Program-made: the position numbers and the translations under genes | Shown here: positions 8,491 to 17,023 of the stretch, one piece after another | Position numbering within the stretch: the first letter of the stretch is position 1 | Layout of the letters: every line of letters begins with the position of its first letter | DNA from: an uncultured Oscillospiraceae bacterium | Lineage (GTDB): Bacteria > Bacillota > Clostridia > Oscillospirales > Acutalibacteraceae | Direction of reading: 5' to 3' | NCBI GenBank assembly: GCA_900543555.1 | Contig: UQRL01000009.1 | Coordinates: forward strand, 1 to 60,693 | DNA length: 60,693 nt | The notes under the pieces: generated by a model | The model's database searches: none | What the model saw: only the letters and a program-made list of their open reading frames with translations | Told to the model about the DNA's origin: nothing

Positions 8491-8516
8491 AATGCGGGGC
8501 ACGGCCCCGGGAAAGA

Positions 8517-10754
8517 ATGAGTGTGTGTATGGAGAGAAGAGGAAATTTTAACAACAGCAGAGGTAGGAACGGAAACGGCCGGGGCCGCGGCAATGGCTAT
8601 GGCAAGCGCACTTTTGCGCCCCCGGAGAAATACGAGCTGCCCAGCGCCGCCAGCAGCTGGGAGGAAAAGCTGATCGTCGCGGCCCTGAAGCGCTGCGGCG
8701 GAGACGGGGTGCCCTCCCGCTCCCTCCAGAGGGAGGCGGGCCTCAGCGACAAGAACGCTTTTTATGATGCCCTCCATTCCCTGAAGGACAAGGGCGAAAT
8801 CACCGTGGATAAGGACCACTGGGTCAAGCTGATCCCCCGGGGCGGGGACATTGAGGCCCAGATCGTCTCCCTGTCAGAGCGCTTTGGCTTTGCCCGTCCC
8901 AAGCTGGGCGGGGAGGATATCTTTGTCCCTGGCAGCGCTTTGAAGGGCGCCTTCGTGGGGGACACCGTCATCCTCACGGACCTGCAAAAGCGGGACAAGG
9001 GTCCCAGCGGCCGGGTCAAGCGCATTGTGGCCCGGTCCGAAGAGCCTATGACCGGCACTGTCCACATGGACGAGGAGGGCAAGCGAGTCACCCCCGACGG
9101 CTCTCTCCGGTATGACCTGAGCATTGCAGGAAGCCTTAACGGCGCCAAGGACAAGGATAAAGTCCTCATCAAGCCCCTGCAGGACAGCCGGGGGGATTGG
9201 ACCCAGGCGGAGATCCTCTCCGTGTTCGGCACAGGGGAGAGGGCCCGGGTCTGCGCCGACGCCATCATCGTCCGCTGCGGCATCCCCACGGAGTTCCCCC
9301 CGGAGGTGATGGCCCAGGCGGAGGAGATCTCCAAAATGACTGTCACTCAGGAGGACATCAACCAGCGGCTGGACCTGCGGGACGAGCCTATCTTCACCAT
9401 CGACAGTGCCGACGCCAAGGACCTGGACGACGCCATCTCCGTCCACAAAACGGTGGACGGCTACACCCTGGGGGTGCACATCGCTGATGTATCCCACTAT
9501 GTCAAGGCTGGCACCCCCATCGACCAAGAGGCCTTCCGCCGGGGCACCTCGGTCTATTTCGCAGACCGGGTCATTCCCATGCTGCCAGAGGCCCTTTCCA
9601 ACGGGGTGTGCTCCCTGAACGCAGGCACGGAGAAGCTGACCTTCTCCGCCCTGATGGACTTTGACAACGAGGGAAACATGCTGGATTACCGCTTTGAAAA
9701 GGCGGTCATCAATTCCAAAGTGCGTGGTGTCTACGCCGAGGTGAACACCATCCTGGACGGCACCGCCACCCAGGAGATTCTGGACAAGTACGCCCCGGTC
9801 ATGGACAGCCTGATGGCGGCCAACGAGCTGTACCATGTCTTCCAAGAGGCCGCCCGCCGCCGGGGCAACATGGACCTTTCCAGTGACGAGACCAAGTTCG
9901 TCCTGGATGAGAACGGTGTGTGCGTTCAGCTGCTGCCCCGCACCACCGGCGAGGCCGAGCAGCTCATCGAGCAGATGATGATTGCCGCCAACATTGCCGC
10001 TGCGAAGGCTGCCCTGAAAGCGGAGATCCCCTTCCTGTACCGGGTCCATGAGCGGCCCCAGCCTGACCGCGTGGATGAGCTGGCCGAGCTGCTGGAACGC
10101 CTGGGCATCCCCTGCCGGGAGCTGCGCAAGGGAAAGCCCTCCACCAAGGACTTTGCCGCTATTCTGGACCGGGTGAAGGACACGCCGCGGGCCTCTCTGG
10201 TGAATCAGCGGGTGCTGCGCACCATGGAGAAAGCCCACTATGCTGACCGGGAGATTGGCCACTTTGGCCTGGCGCTGGGAGAGTACAGCCACTTCACCTC
10301 GCCCATCCGCCGCTATCCCGACACCTCCATCCACCGGATCTTGAGCGACCTGGTGGCGGGGGCGGACCAGACCACTCTGAAGAAACGCTATGGGGAGTTT
10401 GCCACGCTGTCCGCTGCCGAATCCTCCAAGACAGAGGTGCGGGCCGTCACTGGCGAGCGTTCCGCCGAGGACTGCTATATCGCCGAGTATATGAAGGCCC
10501 ATCTGGGAGAGCGCCACATGGGCATCATCAGCGGCGTGACGCCCAAGGGCATCTTTGTCAAGCTGGAGAACAATGCGGAGGGCTTTGTCAGCCTCAACGA
10601 CTTTGAAAACTGTGAATTTGAATACGATGGAGAAGTCTCCCATCGGGATCTGCGCTCTGGCCGGGTTCTGATGATGGGTGAGGAGATCGGTATTATTGTA
10701 GCCGCCGCCGATGTGGCAACAGGCCGTGTGGACTTTATGCCCCAAGAACCCTGA
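8517..10754 (+). CDS. rnr: Ribonuclease R
   Basis: Processive 3'-5' exoribonuclease of the RNB family acting in mRNA and structured RNA turnover. From the ATG at 8517 it is 745 residues: a Gly/Arg/Asn-rich basic N-terminus (about 8-33), a winged-helix region, OB/cold-shock domains, the RNB domain with the metal-binding Asp cluster (DSADAKDLDDA, about 294-304), and a C-terminal S1 domain (about 664-740). The basic tail is at the N-terminus, whereas many RNase R proteins carry theirs at the C-terminus. The start is uncertain; an ATG at 8529 and a GTG at 8487 are in frame, and the latter overlaps the murD stop. Confidence 0.93.
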   Translation: MSVCMERRGNFNNSRGRNGNGRGRGNGYGKRTFAPPEKYELPSAASSWEEKLIVAALKRCGGDGVPSRSLQREAGLSDKNAFYDALHSLKDKGEITVDKDHWVKLIPRGGDIEAQIVSLSERFGFARPKLGGEDIFVPGSALKGAFVGDTVILTDLQKRDKGPSGRVKRIVARSEEPMTGTVHMDEEGKRVTPDGSLRYDLSIAGSLNGAKDKDKVLIKPLQDSRGDWTQAEILSVFGTGERARVCADAIIVRCGIPTEFPPEVMAQAEEISKMTVTQEDINQRLDLRDEPIFTIDSADAKDLDDAISVHKTVDGYTLGVHIADVSHYVKAGTPIDQEAFRRGTSVYFADRVIPMLPEALSNGVCSLNAGTEKLTFSALMDFDNEGNMLDYRFEKAVINSKVRGVYAEVNTILDGTATQEILDKYAPVMDSLMAANELYHVFQEAARRRGNMDLSSDETKFVLDENGVCVQLLPRTTGEAEQLIEQMMIAANIAAAKAALKAEIPFLYRVHERPQPDRVDELAELLERLGIPCRELRKGKPSTKDFAAILDRVKDTPRASLVNQRVLRTMEKAHYADREIGHFGLALGEYSHFTSPIRRYPDTSIHRILSDLVAGADQTTLKKRYGEFATLSAAESSKTEVRAVTGERSAEDCYIAEYMKAHLGERHMGIISGVTPKGIFVKLENNAEGFVSLNDFENCEFEYDGEVSHRDLRSGRVLMMGEEIGIIVAAADVATGRVDFMPQEP

Positions 10755-10774
10755 GTGGAATCCGTCATAAAGAA

Positions 10775-10822
10775 AAATGCCCCCTCATAGGTATCACTAT
10801 ACCGGACAAACAGGGGGCGTAT
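10775..10822 (+). promoter_or_regulatory. Hairpin covering the bofA ribosome site / rnr terminator
   Basis: A stem pairs 10777-10785 with 10812-10820 and encloses a smaller hairpin (10790-10794 with 10799-10803). The 3' arm contains AGGGGG, the only SD candidate for bofA. It may act as a terminator for rnr or as a translation-control element for bofA. Confidence 0.45.
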
Positions 10823-10826
10823 TTCC

Positions 10827-11000
10827 ATGAAGGACTTTTTGCTTTCGGCAGTGCTGGGGTTTGCGGCCCTGGCGCTTGTCAACCTGTGCGGGGACTATAC
10901 AGGGGTTCTGGTGCCCCTCAACCGTTTGAGCATAGGGGCGGCAGGGCTGCTGGGTGTTCCTGGGGTCACGCTGCTGGTGCTGTTGAACGCCCTGCTGTGA
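10827..11000 (+). CDS. bofA: Pro-sigma-K processing inhibitor BofA family protein
   Basis: A 57-residue membrane protein with two hydrophobic helices (about 3-21 and 36-57). The C-terminal half shows the BofA signature: a conserved Asn before a Gly-rich run, then LLGVPGVTLLVLLN. In Bacillus, BofA holds SpoIVFA and SpoIVFB in the outer forespore membrane and blocks pro-sigma-K cleavage. Its presence supports a spore-forming lineage, although some BofA homologues occur in species without sigma-K processing. It sits between rnr and nagA with only short gaps. Confidence 0.8.
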   Translation: MKDFLLSAVLGFAALALVNLCGDYTGVLVPLNRLSIGAAGLLGVPGVTLLVLLNALL

Positions 11001-11040
11001 AGGGCGGGTTTGGCCGATGGAAAAAGAGAGGATGTTTCAA

Positions 11041-12165
11041 ATGCTGCTCATTCATGCCAACTATCTGGATGAAGATTTCCAGCTCGTTCAAGGGGATATT
11101 GAGATTCAGGAGGGGAGAATCCTGCGGGTGGGTAAGGACCTGCCCAGAAGGGAAGAGGACCTGGCGGTGGACTGCGAGGGGAGCTACACCATCGTGCCCG
11201 GCTTTGTGGATGTGCACATCCACGGCTGCGGCGGCGCGGACACCTGCGATGGCACCCGGGAAGCCCTGGAGGCCATGGCCCGCTTCCTGCTGCAGCGGGG
11301 CGTCACCTCTTTCTGTCCCACCACCATGACCACGGGGCGGGAGACCATCGAGAGGGCCCTGCTGGCCGCGAAGGATATGATGGACCACCCTATGGAGGAC
11401 GGCGCCCGGGTGGTGGGCGTGAACATGGAAGGCCCCTTTATCGCCAAGGAGAAAAAGGGCGCCCAAAAGGAGGAGGACATCCTTCCCCCGGACTTTGAGC
11501 TGTTCCGGCACTTCTATGACTTGAGCGGCGGTATCGTCCGGCTGGTGGATATCGCCCCCGAGCAGCCTGGCGGCTATGCGTTTGCGGAGAAGGCCAGCCA
11601 GTTGTGCACCGTGTCCATCGCCCACACCACCGCCGGTTATGAGCAAGCCAAGCGGGCCTTTGACAGCGGTGTCACCCACGCCACCCACCTGTTCAACGCG
11701 ATGAATGGCTTAAGCCACCGGGCCCCCGGTGTGGTGGGCGCAGTGTTTGAGGACAGCCGGGTGAGAGGAGAGCTGATCTGCGACGGGTTCCACATTCACC
11801 CCGCTGTGCTGCGCACCGCCTTCCGGGTGCTGGGAGACCGGGCCCTGGTGGTCAGTGACTCTATGCGGGCCAACGGCATGCCGGAAGGGGAGCCCTTTGA
11901 CCTGGGAGGCCAGATGGTTACCGTCCATGAGGGAAAAGCTACCCTGGCCGACGGCACCCTGGCCGGGTCTGTTTCCAACCTGCATCAGGAAGTAAAAAAC
12001 CTGGTTTCCTTCGGCATCCCCTTTGCCCAAGCGGTGAAGGCTGCCACACTGATCCCTGCCCGGGCCATTGGCATGGAAGAGGAAATCGGCAGCATTGTCC
12101 CCGGAAAACGGGCTGACCTGGTTGTGCTAGATGAGCATTTGAACATTGCCGCCGTGTATCATTGA
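11041..12165 (+). CDS. nagA: N-acetylglucosamine-6-phosphate deacetylase
   Basis: Amidohydrolase removing acetate from GlcNAc-6-P in amino-sugar recycling. It is 374 residues. Metal and active-site residues are visible: HxH at about 58-60 (VHIHGCGG), Glu near 130 (NMEGPF), His near 194 (IAHTTAG) and 215 (ATHLFNAM), and the catalytic Asp near 272 (VSDSMRA). AGAGAGG lies 9 bases before the ATG at 11041; the two upstream in-frame ATGs are too close to it. No nagB or transporter is adjacent. Cell-wall amino-sugar salvage is the likely role. Confidence 0.92.
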   Translation: MLLIHANYLDEDFQLVQGDIEIQEGRILRVGKDLPRREEDLAVDCEGSYTIVPGFVDVHIHGCGGADTCDGTREALEAMARFLLQRGVTSFCPTTMTTGRETIERALLAAKDMMDHPMEDGARVVGVNMEGPFIAKEKKGAQKEEDILPPDFELFRHFYDLSGGIVRLVDIAPEQPGGYAFAEKASQLCTVSIAHTTAGYEQAKRAFDSGVTHATHLFNAMNGLSHRAPGVVGAVFEDSRVRGELICDGFHIHPAVLRTAFRVLGDRALVVSDSMRANGMPEGEPFDLGGQMVTVHEGKATLADGTLAGSVSNLHQEVKNLVSFGIPFAQAVKAATLIPARAIGMEEEIGSIVPGKRADLVVLDEHLNIAAVYH

Positions 12166-12205
12166 GGCATTGGCGCAAATCCTAAGGGAAAGGGGGTGAG
12201 GCCGT

Positions 12206-12970
12206 ATGGTGCTGTGTTTTTCCGCCACAGGAAACAGCCGCCTTGCGGCGCAGGTTTTGGCGGGAAAGCTGGGGGATGAGCTGGTCTCGCTGAACGAGGT
12301 CTTTAAAGCGCGGAAAGAATGGGTGTTCCGGTCGGAAGCGCCGTATGTGCTGGTAGCTCCCATCTATGCCTGGCGGCTGCCAAAGCAAGTGGAAGCCTTT
12401 CTCAAGCGCGCCCGTCTCCTGGGGAACCGGCAGATCTATGTGCTCGCCACCATGGGCCAGTCCTCCGGGGCCGCGTGGGAATACTGCAAGGCCGCCGTTG
12501 AGGGAAACGGCATGGCCTTTATGGGGTTCCAAGGCATTGTCATGCCGGACAACTATATGGTGTCCTACCCCATGCCAAGCAGGGAAGAGGCGGCCTCTAT
12601 CATCAAATCCGCCCTTCCTGTTCTGGCGCAGGCCGCGGCAGCCATTCAGAAGGGGGAGCCCCTTCCTAACAGGCAGCACAGCCCCGTGGGTCGTTTGTTA
12701 TCCGGACCGGTAAACTGGAGCTTCAACCGTTTTATGGCCAACAGCCGCTCCTTTAGGGTGTCAGATGCCTGCGTTCAGTGCGGGAAGTGTGTCAGGGAAT
12801 GCCCTGCCAACAACATTGCGCTGGAGCAGGGAGCCATCACCTTTGGGACCCGCTGTATGTTTTGCCTGGGATGTATCCACAAATGCCCGGTCCACGCTAT
12901 CGACTATAAGGGAAGGGGGAGGAAAAACGGCTATTACACCTGCCCCTCCCTGGAGGAAGTCCTCCCATAG
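12206..12970 (+). CDS. EFR1-type flavodoxin/ferredoxin fusion
   Basis: A 254-residue redox protein: a flavodoxin-like FMN domain (about 1-160, with FSATGNS as the phosphate loop) followed by two [4Fe-4S] ferredoxin motifs, CVQCGKCVRECP from about 188 and CMFCLGCIHKCP from about 216. Proteins of this EFR1 architecture are common in anaerobic Firmicutes and probably move electrons between ferredoxin and flavin partners; the specific partner is unknown. The ATG at 12206 has a purine-rich SD. It ends just before a strong hairpin shared with the convergent gene. Confidence 0.85.
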   Translation: MVLCFSATGNSRLAAQVLAGKLGDELVSLNEVFKARKEWVFRSEAPYVLVAPIYAWRLPKQVEAFLKRARLLGNRQIYVLATMGQSSGAAWEYCKAAVEGNGMAFMGFQGIVMPDNYMVSYPMPSREEAASIIKSALPVLAQAAAAIQKGEPLPNRQHSPVGRLLSGPVNWSFNRFMANSRSFRVSDACVQCGKCVRECPANNIALEQGAITFGTRCMFCLGCIHKCPVHAIDYKGRGRKNGYYTCPSLEEVLP

Positions 12971-13009
12971 CCGGGAAGGGAATCTCCCACTGGCCTTCTC
13001 TCTTATCAC

Positions 13010-13055
13010 AACACAAATGTCCCCCCTCCCGCTTGGGAGGGGGGACATTTGTGTT
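13010..13055. terminator. Long perfect inverted repeat between convergent genes
   Basis: A 21-bp perfect stem (13010-13030 with 13035-13055) with a GCTT loop lies between the plus-strand EFR1 gene and the minus-strand SLH gene. There is no strong T-run on either side, so it may act as a bidirectional terminator by stem strength or be a small palindromic repeat. Confidence 0.6.
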
Positions 13056-13076
13056 GCAGGTTCTTTGTGGCGGGGC

Positions 13077-14729
13077 TTACCGGGTGAAGTAAAGCATGTT
13101 GTTCAGCAGGCGGCTTTGGGGCCCGTAAAGCCAGTAGCCGTCCACATACAGGTTCACGGAGCCGCCGCCGTCAAAGTTTACTGCGTCTTGGCAGCCGAAG
13201 GCCAACATGATCTGCGCCAGGGTGGGAAGGTTGGTGTTGGCTTCCACCAGCACCATAGCCCCGTTCGAACGGATGCCCGCGCACACGCGCTGCGTGTTCC
13301 CAGAGGTGACGCCATAGCTGAAGCCCTCCTCCTCATAGGTGGAATAGCCGCCATAGATTTTTCCCCCCTTGACAATGCGGGGGCCGGCGCCAATGGAAAT
13401 CTCCGGGTCAAAAGAGAGCTCGCTGCCAGAAGCGTCCACATACTGCCGGCTGGTCTCGATGGTCATGCCAACTTTGCAGGAATCAAAGAAGCTGCCTTCG
13501 TACTGCCGGCGGGCCCGCTGGCACAGCACATAGCCTCCTTCCGGGATTGTCACGTTTTCGGCGTAAGTGTACACTGCGGTGATCACGCCGTTTGCGTCCA
13601 CCACCACAGCGTCCCGGGTGTAGAAATTCAGCGTGGTGCCCCAGTCCCGGGTCATAATCAAGCGTGTGGCGTCTGAGCTGCTGCTGGGCCATTTGTTCAC
13701 GCCCACCTTTTCAAAGGAGGCCACTTCTGCGCCGGATTCATCCACCAGGGTGGCGGTGAAGAAGGTGGAGAAGCTCTCCACGGAAAAGTCGCCGGAGGGC
13801 GACATGACCAAGGCGGCTTTTTCCGGGGCATAGGTGTTATCCACCGTGAGCACCCGCCCATCACTGATCAATGTGCCCAGGGGGGTGTAGTCGTCCATGT
13901 TGAAGAACGCGCCGTTTACAGCAATCGTGGCCCCCGTGCGCTGGATGATGGACGAGGCGCTTTCCCGCCCATCCACCATGTTTTGCGCCATCGCCAGCCC
14001 GGCGTTGAAATCGTCCGGGAAAAAGACCAAGGCCCTCGTGGCCACGCCGTTGACGCGTTTTTGCACGATGATGTAGTCGCCATGCTTGCAGTTTTGCAGG
14101 AATTTGTAAACGATCGAGGCCGCCTCTGCCCGGGTGGCGCGCCCAGTGGGGCGGAACATGCGGGTGTCTGCGTCGCCGCTAATCACGCTGGCTTGTTGGC
14201 ACAGGCGCACAGCCTCTGTTGCCCAAGAGGCAATTTGGCCCTGATCCCGGAAAGTCATTGCGCTGTTGATGTTGGGGAACTGCTTGCCCGTGCTCTCCGC
14301 CAGGTTTTTCACCATCACTGCCATCTCCTGGCGGGTAACCGCCCGCTCTGGCCGGAAGGTGTTGTCCTCATAGCCGTTGGCCACGCCGGTTTCCACTGCC
14401 CAGTTGATGTAACGGTTGCCCCAATAGGAGCTCTTCACATCGCTGAAAGAGCTGGAAAAGGTGTATTGCGACAAATCTGTGGCGGAAAGGGTTGCCTTTG
14501 CCAGCATGGTGACAAAGGCCGCGCGGGTCAGGGTGGCCTTGGGGGAGTAATTCCCGCCCCCCGTGCCGGACACGATGCCCTGGTCTGCCAGGGAATTCAC
14601 GGCCTGGCTGTACCAAGCGTTCGAGGGCACATCATAAAATGAAGCGGCCTGCGCCCCCAAAGGCAGGCCCGCCGCAAAGAGCAGCACGCACAGCCACAGG
14701 GAAAGCGTTTTTTTCATTTTCTTTTTCAT
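13077..14729 (-). CDS. Secreted SLH-domain protein with phosphodiester glycosidase domain
   Basis: A 550-residue exported protein. The signal peptide is about 1-28 (Lys-rich start, hydrophobic core, AQA cleavage-like end). Three S-layer-homology domains follow (about 30-215), which bind secondary wall polymers. The C-terminal ~330 residues match the NAGPA/phosphodiester glycosidase family, with VNGAFFNMDDYTPLG and, near the end, VNFDGGGSVNLYVDG. It is probably a wall-anchored enzyme acting on glycan phosphodiesters. GAGGAGG lies 9 bases before the ATG at 14729. It faces EFR1 convergently and the zinc-ribbon genes divergently. Confidence 0.88.
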   Translation of the reverse strand: MKKKMKKTLSLWLCVLLFAAGLPLGAQAASFYDVPSNAWYSQAVNSLADQGIVSGTGGGNYSPKATLTRAAFVTMLAKATLSATDLSQYTFSSSFSDVKSSYWGNRYINWAVETGVANGYEDNTFRPERAVTRQEMAVMVKNLAESTGKQFPNINSAMTFRDQGQIASWATEAVRLCQQASVISGDADTRMFRPTGRATRAEAASIVYKFLQNCKHGDYIIVQKRVNGVATRALVFFPDDFNAGLAMAQNMVDGRESASSIIQRTGATIAVNGAFFNMDDYTPLGTLISDGRVLTVDNTYAPEKAALVMSPSGDFSVESFSTFFTATLVDESGAEVASFEKVGVNKWPSSSSDATRLIMTRDWGTTLNFYTRDAVVVDANGVITAVYTYAENVTIPEGGYVLCQRARRQYEGSFFDSCKVGMTIETSRQYVDASGSELSFDPEISIGAGPRIVKGGKIYGGYSTYEEEGFSYGVTSGNTQRVCAGIRSNGAMVLVEANTNLPTLAQIMLAFGCQDAVNFDGGGSVNLYVDGYWLYGPQSRLLNNMLYFTR

Positions 14730-14847
14730 TTCCTCATTCTCCTCCTCGCTGCATGGAAAATTACTTTACATAATATACCATCTTTCCGTCAAAAAGTCCA
14801 CCTTTTTTGGAAAATTAGAAAAGATCTCCTGCCTTCTGCGAATTTAA

Positions 14848-14876
14848 TTGCAATTTTCCCTGCTTTCCTGTAATAT
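14848..14876 (+). promoter_or_regulatory. Promoter of the zinc-ribbon membrane gene pair
   Basis: TTGCAA (14848-14853), a 17-base spacer and TAATAT (14871-14876), about 84 bases before the first start codon. Confidence 0.65.
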
Positions 14877-14959
14877 AAAAGCAGCCATCCGTGTACCTTT
14901 GAAAGGGGCCCTGCCCCTGTGCGCGGAACAGCGAAAAACGTAGCTTGGAGGGAATTGTT

Positions 14960-15892
14960 ATGATCTGTCCCAAATGCGGAAGGGTAATCCCCGATGGTAC
15001 GCAGTGTCCCTGCGGCGCGCCACTGCTGTCGTCCAACCCGGCAGTAAACGTCATCAAGACACTGGGTTCCTCGCCTAAGTTCCTGGCGGTGGCCATCTTG
15101 TACTCTGTGGCGGCCCTCTTTTCTGCTGTGTCTGTCTTCAACACAGATGCACTTGCAAGCCCGCTCTATTATTACGCAGCCAATTACGGATTGAACTCTG
15201 ATGCTTTCTACACGGTGATGGAAGCGGCGGAAGGGGGCGGCATTGCAGGCGCAGTGATTGGGCTGATCCCCGCTATTTTGATTGGGGTGTCTATTTGGCT
15301 GTTTTATGTCAGCTGCCGCAACGTGCAGACAGGCAATGTTTCCACAGCAGGGCTGACCATCTGCAAGGTGATTTCCTATATCGGCCTGGTAGGCGTGTGC
15401 CTGTTGATCCTGCTGCTGGTGGTCTGCTTCTTTCTCGTGCTTTTTGCGGTGGGGGGCAGCGGCGATCTCTACTCCAGCTATTATTCTTATGGCTATGGCG
15501 ACGGCGTCGTGGCCGCGGTGATGGCTTTGCTTATCTTTGTCCTGCTGGTGGCTTTGGCAGTGCTTGCCCTATTGTTGGTCTATGAAATCTGCGTTATTAA
15601 GACCATCAACCGCATTAAGGCTTCCGCTCTGCACGGTGTGCCGGATAACCGCGTGCCCAGGTTTTTGACTGTCTTTATGATGATAATGGGCGTGCTCAAC
15701 GGCTTGAGCGGCTTGGTGGCCTTGTTTACAGCGCCTCTGGGCGGCCTTGCCTCGTTGGCTGCTGCCGCGTGCATGGTCCTTATGTCACTGCTTCTGGGCG
15801 ACTACCGCCGTCAGATGACCATGCTGCTGTATCCTCCGGTGCAGCCGGTTTATCCCCAGCCCCCCATGCCGCCTTATCCGCCCCAGCAGTAA
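14960..15892 (+). CDS. Zinc-ribbon multi-pass membrane protein (copy 1)
   Basis: A 310-residue protein with an N-terminal zinc ribbon (C3, C6, C16, C18), four or five transmembrane segments between about 30 and 290, and a Pro/Tyr-rich cytoplasmic tail. It shares its layout and many motifs with the next gene (for example TGNVSTAGLTI and GVPDNRVP), so the two are tandem duplicates. GGAGGG precedes the ATG at 14960. Function is unknown. The cytoplasmic Zn ribbon and proline tail suggest protein-protein contacts at the membrane rather than transport. Confidence 0.75.
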   Translation: MICPKCGRVIPDGTQCPCGAPLLSSNPAVNVIKTLGSSPKFLAVAILYSVAALFSAVSVFNTDALASPLYYYAANYGLNSDAFYTVMEAAEGGGIAGAVIGLIPAILIGVSIWLFYVSCRNVQTGNVSTAGLTICKVISYIGLVGVCLLILLLVVCFFLVLFAVGGSGDLYSSYYSYGYGDGVVAAVMALLIFVLLVALAVLALLLVYEICVIKTINRIKASALHGVPDNRVPRFLTVFMMIMGVLNGLSGLVALFTAPLGGLASLAAAACMVLMSLLLGDYRRQMTMLLYPPVQPVYPQPPMPPYPPQQ

Positions 15893-15933
15893 GGCTGGAG
15901 CGAAAAGTTCCTCATGCGGAAGGAGGGGTTGCA

Positions 15934-16896
15934 ATGCTTTGCCCCAAATGTGGCAGGATGCTGCCGGATGGAGTGCCCTGCCCCTGTGGCGCGCCTTTGC
16001 GTTCCACCAATCCGGCGGTCAACCTGATTAAAACCTTAGGCGTTTCTGCAAAGCTACTGGCAGCGGCTGTCCTGTATTCCGCAGTGGTGTTCCTGGGCCT
16101 GCTTTCGCTTTTAGGGGTGGGAGCGGTGACCAGCCCCCTGTATTACATTGGCGCAAGCGGCGCCATCACTCCCGAGGACTTTGAAGAGCTGGTGCGGGCT
16201 ATGGACCAGGCCACAGGTCTTTCGGGAATTCTGTTCGCCGCCCCGGCAGCTTTGTCCGCGGCGGCGCTGTGGCTGTTTTACGCGGCCTGCCGCAACAGAA
16301 AGACAGGAAATGTCTCCACGGCGGGCCTCACCATTTTTCAGGTGATGGCCTATATCCAGTTGGCGGTTTATTGCTTGCTTGCCCTCCTTCTCCTGGTGTT
16401 GGGGATATTTTCCGTGGTTTCATCCGCTTCCATGCCGGAAATCCCCTATTATGTGAACGGGGAAAATTACGGCGCTGCACCACTGCAAATGGTGGTCGGC
16501 ATGTTTGTGCTTTTGATCCTTATGATGGGCGGCTTTTGCGCCCTTTGGATCGCTTTTGCGGTCTGTGCCGTTAAGACGCTCAACCGCATCAAAGCAACCG
16601 CGGCCACCGGTGTTCCTGACAACCGTGTGCCAGGGCTGCTTACGGGGTTTATGATGGTGATTGCGGTATTCGGGATACTGTATGGCATGATGTTCTGCAT
16701 GATGTTCCCTGTGCTGGGCCTGCAGATGCTGTGCTCCGCCGTTGCCATGATCCTTTTGTCCCGGCTTCTCAGCGAGTACCGCCGGAAGATGACCTTCCTG
16801 TGCTACCCGCCGGCTTTCCCGGTCTACCCTGTGGGGCCAGTGCTGCCCCGCCCACCGGTTCCGCCTCAATATCCCAGCGGCCCAAAGCCACGGTAA
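15934..16896 (+). CDS. Zinc-ribbon multi-pass membrane protein (copy 2)
   Basis: A 320-residue paralogue of the preceding gene, 41 bases downstream with its own AAGGAGG site before the ATG at 15934. It keeps the zinc ribbon (C3, C6, C16, C18), the TGNVSTAGLTIFQV segment, the KTLNRIKA loop and a Pro-rich C-terminus ending in basic residues. The membrane segments have diverged more than the motifs around them. The longer open frame starting inside copy 1 has no ribosome site and is not used here. Function unknown. Confidence 0.75.
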   Translation: MLCPKCGRMLPDGVPCPCGAPLRSTNPAVNLIKTLGVSAKLLAAAVLYSAVVFLGLLSLLGVGAVTSPLYYIGASGAITPEDFEELVRAMDQATGLSGILFAAPAALSAAALWLFYAACRNRKTGNVSTAGLTIFQVMAYIQLAVYCLLALLLLVLGIFSVVSSASMPEIPYYVNGENYGAAPLQMVVGMFVLLILMMGGFCALWIAFAVCAVKTLNRIKATAATGVPDNRVPGLLTGFMMVIAVFGILYGMMFCMMFPVLGLQMLCSAVAMILLSRLLSEYRRKMTFLCYPPAFPVYPVGPVLPRPPVPPQYPSGPKPR

Positions 16897-16962
16897 GGGG
16901 GAATTTGAAAAGTTTCCTAAGCCACCCTTCCCCAGAGGTTTTGCGGTTGCTGAAAAAGAAAA

Positions 16963-16999
16963 AGCAAGGGCCCTCCCGTTTATAGGGAGAGCCCTTGCT
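16963..16999 (-). terminator. Terminator of serC-serA (and of the zinc-ribbon pair)
   Basis: A 15-bp stem with one mismatch (16963-16977 with 16985-16999). On the minus strand it is followed by a long T-run, marking the end of the serC-serA transcript; it can also stop plus-strand transcription. Confidence 0.8.
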
Positions 17000-17023
17000 G
17001 CTTTCGTATCCTTGTAAACAATT

